A stretch of 17,677 nucleotides of DNA, from the NCBI GenBank assembly GCA_023453795.1, contig JAEXSP010000022.1:1-17677 (forward strand), written 5' to 3'. Under the pieces are notes generated by a model. It was not told the DNA's origin and did not search any database. It was given only the letters and a program-made list of their open reading frames with translations. Position 1 is the stretch's first letter, and each line of letters starts with the position of its first letter. Origin of the DNA: Bacillota bacterium. Its GTDB lineage: Bacteria > Bacillota > Clostridia > Acetivibrionales > JAEXSP01. A program made the translations under genes and the position numbers. Below are positions 12,794-17,677 of the stretch, in pieces.

Positions 12794-15700
12794 ATGCGGA
12801 AAATATTGAAGTACCGTTGGGTTCTAATAGCTGCTTGGCTTATTGCCACAGTTCTTTTTGTAATATTTCAGCCCGATCTGAATAAAATCCTGAGTAAAAA
12901 GGGCGAAGTATCCATAGGCGACAGTTCTCCTTCAATAGTGGCTTCAAAAATGCAGCAAAAGGTTGCCGGTTCAAAAGGGGATACTCTGCTTCTTGTATTT
13001 AGTAATGAAAAGAAAATCTCCGACAAAGAAATGCAGGATATCAAAAAAGGCATAGATCAGCTCAATGCCGATAAGGAAAAGATTCAAATAACTAATATAA
13101 TCGATCCGTTTAACACTCCTGACGCCAAGGAACAGTTGATATCCAAGGATAAAACCACTCTGCTTGTGCAGGTTAATTATGAAAAGGGCGAAAGGGATAA
13201 TAAAACTGTTATTAATGATTTCAACAATTCCATAAAGGATGTAAAGGTTAAGCACTATATTACCGGCGAATTGGCCATAACGAATGACTATTTGATTTCG
13301 GTTAATAAAGGTGTAGATAAAAGTGCGGTTATAACCATAGCGTTCATTTTAATCGTATTGATACTGATGTTCCGGTCGGTTGTTACGCCTTTGGTATCAC
13401 TGGTTTCGGTAGCAGTTTCCTACTTGTGCACCATGGGTATAATCGGTGTGTTTATACACGCTTTCGACTTTCCGATAACCAGCCTCACACAAATGTTTGT
13501 AATCATTGTTTTATTTGGTATAGGTACAGACTATCATATACTGCTCTTTAACAGGTATAAGGAGGAGCTTGGAAACGGGCTTTCTGTTGAAGATGCAATT
13601 TTAACAAGCTATAGGACGGCAGGAAAGACCATATTTTTCAGCGGTTTAACAGTCTTTATGGGGTTTGCAAGCTTAAGCTTTGTGCAGTTTCCGATATACA
13701 GATCCGCCAATGCAGTTGCTATAGGCATTGCGGTGCTGCTTATAGAAATGATGACGCTGACTCCGCTGCTTATGAGAGTATTGGCAGGCAAGCTGTTCTG
13801 GCCTTCTAAAAAGTCAGCCGGCCATAAGGACAGCAGATTGTGGGAAAGGGTAACGTCGGCTTCCGTCAAGCACCCGGTAGTTTCACTTTTGGTCATAGCG
13901 GTTATACTTTCTCCGATAATTATTTTCAACAGCAGTAATTTATCCTTTGATAACCTTAAGGATTTAAGCCCCGACAATCCATCCGTACAGGGCTTCAATA
14001 TCGTAACAGACAAGTTCGGCGCAGGGATGGCAATGCCTACTACAGTAGTGCTTCAAAGTAAAAAGCCTATGGATAATAATGAAGCCTTGGCGGTTCTGGA
14101 CAGCGTTACAGAAAAGCTGAAAGAGCTTAAGGGTGTCAAACAGGTGCTTGGGCCTACTCAGCCAAAGGGCGAGATAATTAAGAATTTTTATACCAATGAA
14201 CAGACGAAGACGGTTGTAGTCGGGCTGTCGGGTGCAAATGACGGAGTAGGCAAGATCAAGGACGGACTGGATAAGATAAATAACAACCTTGCAGCTCCGG
14301 ACTTATCACAGGCTCAGAAGTTATCAGGCGGATCGGCAAAGATTCAGAGCGGAATGGCTTCCGTGACGGATGGGTTGAAAAAGGTAGACCAGGGGATAGA
14401 ACAGGGTGCCGGCGGAGCAGATAAGCTCGGTGAGGGCATAGCAGGAATCAAGAAAGGCGTTGTAGGATTAAATGAAGGCTTGAAAGAAGTATCAGGAAAT
14501 CTTAGTGAAATCGTAACCGGGTACACAACATTGGGAACCGGATACAAATCTGTTCTTGACTCTGTAGTGCAGCTTAAGCAGCTGGTGGCAATGATGCAGG
14601 GAACTGTAGGCAAGCTTGATGCAAAGTATCCTAATGATTCTGATGTTGAGGCCCTTAACGGTATGATAGGTAACCTTTCAGCAGCATTGAATAAGATAAA
14701 TTCAGGACTAAGTACAGGAAGTACCATTTATAATAAGCTTACTTCAGGTTTGAATGAGCTAAACGCAGGACTAAAAAAGATGATAGACAACACGGGCCCA
14801 AAGTCAGAGCTTGTTATGGGCTTATCACAGTTGGAAAAGGGTGCTGCCGGACTCTCTAAAGGTCTGAAGCAGGGTAGTGCCGGACAAAAGACGATTATAA
14901 GCAGTATGGAAAAATTAAAAGCAGGGCAGGAACAGATCAAGACCGGTCAGGATGCTCTCCTTTCAGGCTTAAGCAAGCTTGGCGGCGGCATGACGCAGTT
15001 AAAGGCCGGAGTCGGCAGGAGCAGTGAAGGACTTAAAACAATTTCGGATGGAATCAATAAATGTAATAATTTCCTGAACCAGCTGACAAGTGCAAAGAGT
15101 TTCTATATCCCACAGGAAGCCTTTGCATCATCGGATGTTGAAAAAATGCTTAGTGCATATATGTCAAAGGACAGAAAGACTGCGAAACTCACTGTCGTTA
15201 TGGATTACGAGCCTTATTCGGACAAAGCAATCAGCCTCATTGACAGGATGGATGACACAGTAGGCGCGCAGCTTGAGGGAACAGCGCTTTCAAATGCAGA
15301 GCATGGAGTAGCAGGTGTAACTGCACATTCAAATGACTTAAACAAAATGGCTACTCACGATATTGCATTCACCCAGGTAATAGTGCTTGCGGCTATCTTC
15401 ATACTTTTGGTTATAATTATCAGGTCATTCTGGATACCGGTATTTGTTGTAGGGTCACTTGTTGTCGCTTATTACACGGCACTGTCGTCAGTGGCATTTA
15501 TATCAAAGCAGCTGTTCAGCAGTGCACAAAACGGATTGTCTTGGAATGTACCGTTCTTCACCTTTATTACGATTGCATCTTTGGGAGTTGACTACAGCAT
15601 ATTCCTGCTGAGGAGGTTTAAGGAGTACCCTTATATGCAAGCGAAGGAAGCGATCGTACTTGCGGCAAAAAATATAGGAGGAGTTGTAATATCTGCGGCA

Positions 15701-15907
15701 ATCATACTTTCAGGTACATTTGCCACTCTGTATCCATCGAATCTTATCGTCCTGATGGAATTGGCAATAGGTGTGATAATAGGTCTGCTGCTCCTAAGCT
15801 TCATTTTACTGCCGATAGTCATTCCGGCATTGATCTCAATAACTGAAAAGGTAATAGGAAGAACGCATAGGGTAAAAGTAAATTCAAATATTACGGACGG
15901 AATTTAG
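12794..15907 (+). CDS. MMPL/RND-family membrane transporter
   Basis: This large 1037-residue exporter has two RND halves and about twelve membrane helices. Helix 1 (about 8-25) is followed by an extracellular domain, then the first helix bundle (about 178-335) with GIGTDYHILLFNRYKEE, proton-relay residues D246/Y247. A second extracellular domain contains residues about 500-760 with long Gly/Leu heptad-like helices (GLKKVDQGIEQG, GLNEGLKEVSGNL, LSGLSKLGGGMTQLKAG), like those of YhgE/Pip proteins. The second bundle (about 855-1025) has SLGVDYSIFLLRRFKE, D933/Y934. MMPL proteins move lipids or drugs with the proton gradient; the substrate here is unknown. The start has gggggagg (12778-12785), spacing 8. 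It is divergent from tetR and probably repressed by it. Confidence 0.92.
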   Translation: MRKILKYRWVLIAAWLIATVLFVIFQPDLNKILSKKGEVSIGDSSPSIVASKMQQKVAGSKGDTLLLVFSNEKKISDKEMQDIKKGIDQLNADKEKIQITNIIDPFNTPDAKEQLISKDKTTLLVQVNYEKGERDNKTVINDFNNSIKDVKVKHYITGELAITNDYLISVNKGVDKSAVITIAFILIVLILMFRSVVTPLVSLVSVAVSYLCTMGIIGVFIHAFDFPITSLTQMFVIIVLFGIGTDYHILLFNRYKEELGNGLSVEDAILTSYRTAGKTIFFSGLTVFMGFASLSFVQFPIYRSANAVAIGIAVLLIEMMTLTPLLMRVLAGKLFWPSKKSAGHKDSRLWERVTSASVKHPVVSLLVIAVILSPIIIFNSSNLSFDNLKDLSPDNPSVQGFNIVTDKFGAGMAMPTTVVLQSKKPMDNNEALAVLDSVTEKLKELKGVKQVLGPTQPKGEIIKNFYTNEQTKTVVVGLSGANDGVGKIKDGLDKINNNLAAPDLSQAQKLSGGSAKIQSGMASVTDGLKKVDQGIEQGAGGADKLGEGIAGIKKGVVGLNEGLKEVSGNLSEIVTGYTTLGTGYKSVLDSVVQLKQLVAMMQGTVGKLDAKYPNDSDVEALNGMIGNLSAALNKINSGLSTGSTIYNKLTSGLNELNAGLKKMIDNTGPKSELVMGLSQLEKGAAGLSKGLKQGSAGQKTIISSMEKLKAGQEQIKTGQDALLSGLSKLGGGMTQLKAGVGRSSEGLKTISDGINKCNNFLNQLTSAKSFYIPQEAFASSDVEKMLSAYMSKDRKTAKLTVVMDYEPYSDKAISLIDRMDDTVGAQLEGTALSNAEHGVAGVTAHSNDLNKMATHDIAFTQVIVLAAIFILLVIIIRSFWIPVFVVGSLVVAYYTALSSVAFISKQLFSSAQNGLSWNVPFFTFITIASLGVDYSIFLLRRFKEYPYMQAKEAIVLAAKNIGGVVISAAIILSGTFATLYPSNLIVLMELAIGVIIGLLLLSFILLPIVIPALISITEKVIGRTHRVKVNSNITDGI

Positions 15908-15950
15908 TATATATCGAATGCATAAATACCCCTAATAAAGTGCATTAACA

Positions 15951-15995
15951 GCAGAGAGCCGGTAGCCATACCCTAAGTGGGCGCAGGCTCTTTGC
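15951..15995 (+). terminator. GC-rich hairpin after the transporter gene
   Basis: The arms gcagagagcc (15951-15960) and ggctctttgc (15986-15995) pair over 10 bp, one of them a G-T wobble. A small inner ccc/ggg stem is possible in the loop. Only a short T-rich stretch follows, so it is a modest terminator or another structured RNA. The rest of 15908-16093 has no gene. A caggaa/ttcctg inverted repeat lies at 16031-16049 upstream of the AraC gene. Confidence 0.5.
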
Positions 15996-16093
15996 TTATT
16001 AGCAGCTGTACGTTCTCCCGGCTTTCGGTTCAGGAAGGAAATTTTCCTGTTATGTCGAATATCTTTTTACAATGTTAAAAATACCGAGGTTAT

Positions 16094-16981
16094 ATGAAAA
16101 TAAACAGTGATTCTCTGAGAAAGGCCAGAAAATTAGTAGGTAAAGATGTCAGCGAGCATGATCTCAGACATGTAGATTGCTATGTTTCCGATGAAATCGG
16201 AATATTCATCCCGAGTGTCGGCTTTTGCGAGTATGCAATCACTCCTCAGCATGTTCATCCTGCGTATTCTTTTATTCTTCTGCTTTCTAAAGAGCAGAAT
16301 ATTGCAGTTCCTGATAAGGCTGTACCCGAGAATTACTACCTGGTAACGGCTATTTCTCCCGATGTGCCTCATGAAGAAAAAGTCGGGGATACTTTTACAC
16401 GTTACATAGCCATACTTATTTCCAAAACGTATTTTGAAAATGAATATAAAGCTTACGGCAGGAAGCTGACAACCCCGTTTATATGGAAACAGTGCTTTAT
16501 AGAGCATGACATTATGGCATATTTGAAAAAGTTTATGGCCGAGCATGAAAATAAGGCAATGGGCTGTGAAAGTGTGCTGGATGGACTGAAAACAGTAATA
16601 ACACACCATATCATAAGAAGCATATTGAATATTCCCGGCAGGCCGGATATGATATCTGAAAGGTTTGAAATCGATAGAGTATTGGACTATATGAACCAGC
16701 ATTTCGGAGACAAACTGACAATTGCAAAGCTTTCCCAGATAGCAAACATGTCGGAATCGAATTTTGCACGCTTTTTTAAAAAGGAAACGGGTGTGTCTCC
16801 GATGGAGCATCTGGTAAGTATAAGAATGGACAAAGCAAAAAAACTCTTGTTGGAGGGATCCAAAAGCATCACAGATATTTCTTTATTCTGCGGTTTTAAC
16901 AGCGCCTCGCATTTTTCCTCCAGCTTCACCAGGCTTTTTAAAATAACCCCATCTGACTACCAGAGTATCTATAAAAGCTGA
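16094..16981 (+). CDS. AraC-family transcriptional regulator
   Basis: A 295-residue regulator. The N-terminal ~160 residues form a cupin-type sensor: HVHPAYSFILLL and the DVPHEE turn are the usual AraC cupin marks. The C-terminal ~100 residues hold two helix-turn-helix motifs, LTIAKLSQIANMSESNFARF followed by TGVSPMEHL, then ITDISLFCGFNSASHFSSSF and the end RLFKITPSDYQ, the AraC signature. The start ATG at 16094 has gagg at 16086-16089. It is followed on the same strand by a PPOX-fold flavoprotein gene after 102 bases containing a perfect 18-bp palindrome. It probably activates that gene; the inducer is unknown. Confidence 0.9.
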   Translation: MKINSDSLRKARKLVGKDVSEHDLRHVDCYVSDEIGIFIPSVGFCEYAITPQHVHPAYSFILLLSKEQNIAVPDKAVPENYYLVTAISPDVPHEEKVGDTFTRYIAILISKTYFENEYKAYGRKLTTPFIWKQCFIEHDIMAYLKKFMAEHENKAMGCESVLDGLKTVITHHIIRSILNIPGRPDMISERFEIDRVLDYMNQHFGDKLTIAKLSQIANMSESNFARFFKKETGVSPMEHLVSIRMDKAKKLLLEGSKSITDISLFCGFNSASHFSSSFTRLFKITPSDYQSIYKS

Positions 16982-17018
16982 AAGTAAGCAGAATTTTGCA
17001 AATGAATGATTGTATTTT

Positions 17019-17036
17019 GAAAGAATATATTCTTTC
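17019..17036. promoter_or_regulatory. Perfect 18-bp palindrome upstream of the PPOX gene
   Basis: gaaagaatatattctttc is a perfect palindrome 48 bases before the PPOX start codon. It is followed by a TATACT (17044-17049) that could be a -10 element, so it would cover or adjoin the promoter. No T-run follows, which argues against a terminator. It is best read as an operator of a dimeric regulator. Confidence 0.6.
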
Positions 17037-17083
17037 TGCCTTGTATACTGTTTTATAAAAATAATTGCAGGGAGGAAATGAAT

Positions 17084-17518
17084 ATGAACAAACAGGAAGT
17101 GCTCGAATTAATCAACAAGAACCCTGTGTTCTTTTTGGCAACATTAGACGGCGACCAGCCCAGAGTCAGGGGCATGCTTCTATACAAGGCAGATGAATCA
17201 GGGATAGTATTCCATACAGGGCTTATGAGAGATATGTGCAGGCAGATATCAGCCAACCCTAAGGTTGAACTTTGCTTCAATGATTATCAGAGTCAGACTC
17301 AAATCCGCATAAGCGGTGAATTGGAGTCGGATGAAGATACCAAGCTTAAGGATGAAATTGCGGCACACCCTTCGAGGGGATTCCTGAAGCCCTGGAAAGA
17401 TAGTATAAGCACGGAGGAGTTTCATAAAGAGTTTGTAGTATACAGATTGAAAAAAGGGACTGCTTCCAAGTGGACTATGAATAAGAATTTGGAGCCTAAG
17501 GAGTATGTTGAGCTGTAG
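17084..17518 (+). CDS. Pyridoxamine 5'-phosphate oxidase-fold flavoprotein
   Basis: A 144-residue split-barrel protein that probably binds FMN or a related flavin as a dimer. The early strands NPVFFLATLDGDQPRVRGML and the block ADESGIVFHTG are typical, as are the helix KDMCRQI-like RDMCRQISANPKVELCFND and RISGELE. It is a short PPOX-family protein, not a canonical PdxH, so the substrate is not known. An in-frame ATG at 17078 would leave only 2 bases after gggagg (17070-17075), while ATG 17084 has 8; I choose the latter. It follows the AraC gene in the same direction and ends before a strong terminator. Confidence 0.87.
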   Translation: MNKQEVLELINKNPVFFLATLDGDQPRVRGMLLYKADESGIVFHTGLMRDMCRQISANPKVELCFNDYQSQTQIRISGELESDEDTKLKDEIAAHPSRGFLKPWKDSISTEEFHKEFVVYRLKKGTASKWTMNKNLEPKEYVEL

Positions 17519-17553
17519 CGGATTGTAGGGTACTTAATATAAGAAGAAACTAA

Positions 17554-17592
17554 GGGGCTGTCTCAAAATAAACTTTGAGGCAGCTCTTTTTT
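17554..17592 (+). terminator. Strong rho-independent terminator, possibly also an insertion sequence end
   Basis: The left arm ggggctgtctcaaa (17554-17567) pairs with tttgaggcagctct (17574-17587), helped by three wobbles. Six T residues are at 17587-17592. It ends the PPOX transcript. The left arm also resembles terminal inverted repeats that I associate with IS1182-type elements in Firmicutes, so an insertion sequence may begin here and run out of the window. Confidence 0.75.
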
Positions 17593-17677
17593 CGTCGAAA
17601 AAACGCAAGAAGTGCACCCTAAGATGCACCAAATGTGGTAGAATATAGTTGTGAACAAAATATTACTACACAAAGAC
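17593..17677 (+). other. Window end, no confirmed gene
   Basis: No supported gene. TGGTAGAAT (17636-17644) resembles an extended -10. An open frame from GTG at 17651 (NKILLHKD) runs off the window but is too short and too close to that -10 to call. Confidence 0.3.

Noticed and set aside
15951..16060. Riboswitch or other structured RNA leader for the AraC gene
   Set aside because: I see one plain hairpin but no known riboswitch core, and AraC genes rarely have one. It is kept as a modest terminator only.
16133..16810. 225-residue open frame on the minus strand
   Set aside because: Antisense to the AraC gene, whose helix-turn-helix motifs are clear. No ribosome binding site and no recognisable domain.

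Overview
The window looks like chromosomal DNA of an AT-rich, spore-forming member of the Clostridia. The main evidence is a complete gerA-type spore germinant receptor operon. Strong AGGAGG-type ribosome binding sites, TTGACA/TATAAT promoters, U-tract terminators, and the TetR/MMPL, AraC/PPOX and DUF362-ferredoxin genes fit the same picture. I cannot name a species. I see no rRNA, tRNA or CRISPR array.

Layout. (1) 1-1010: a terminator- or operator-like repeat, then a REP-associated tyrosine transposase (RAYT) element bounded by 26-bp inverted repeats at 161-186 and 985-1010. (2) 1027-3769: two convergent genes. One is a class I SAM-dependent methyltransferase-like protein. The other is a BtrH/C39-like cysteine-fold protein with a C-terminal carbohydrate-binding-like beta-sandwich. 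A third, solitary copy of the RAYT repeat lies at 3868-3893, so this pair is bracketed by RAYT repeats. (3) 4042-8127: germinant receptor operon in the order A, C, small two-helix D-like protein, B, preceded by a sigma-G-like promoter. A separate 73-residue unknown protein follows, then a strong bidirectional terminator. (4) 8526-9641 (minus): a secreted protein with two C-type lectin domains and one BIG2 domain. (5) 9846-10923: a divergent pair of XRE repressors (a cI/Cro-like switch). The rightward one is followed by a 41-residue one-helix membrane peptide and a strong terminator. (6) 11026-12057: DUF362/2x[4Fe-4S] protein, ending on top of the stop codon of a convergent TetR regulator. The TetR gene is divergent from a 1037-residue MMPL/RND transporter, and the likely operator straddles the transporter promoter. 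(7) 16094-17518: AraC regulator, a perfect 18-bp palindrome, a PPOX-fold flavoprotein, then a terminator that may also be the end of an insertion sequence running off the window.

How the genes work together. The Ger proteins should form one inner-membrane receptor complex in the spore. TetR probably represses the MMPL exporter. The XRE pair probably cross-regulate each other and the membrane peptide. AraC probably controls the PPOX gene.

The least described parts are the RAYT-bracketed methyltransferase/BtrH-lectin pair, the XRE switch with its unannotated membrane peptide, the double C-type lectin with a QPD sugar-site motif, and the D-like subunit placed between gerC and gerB.
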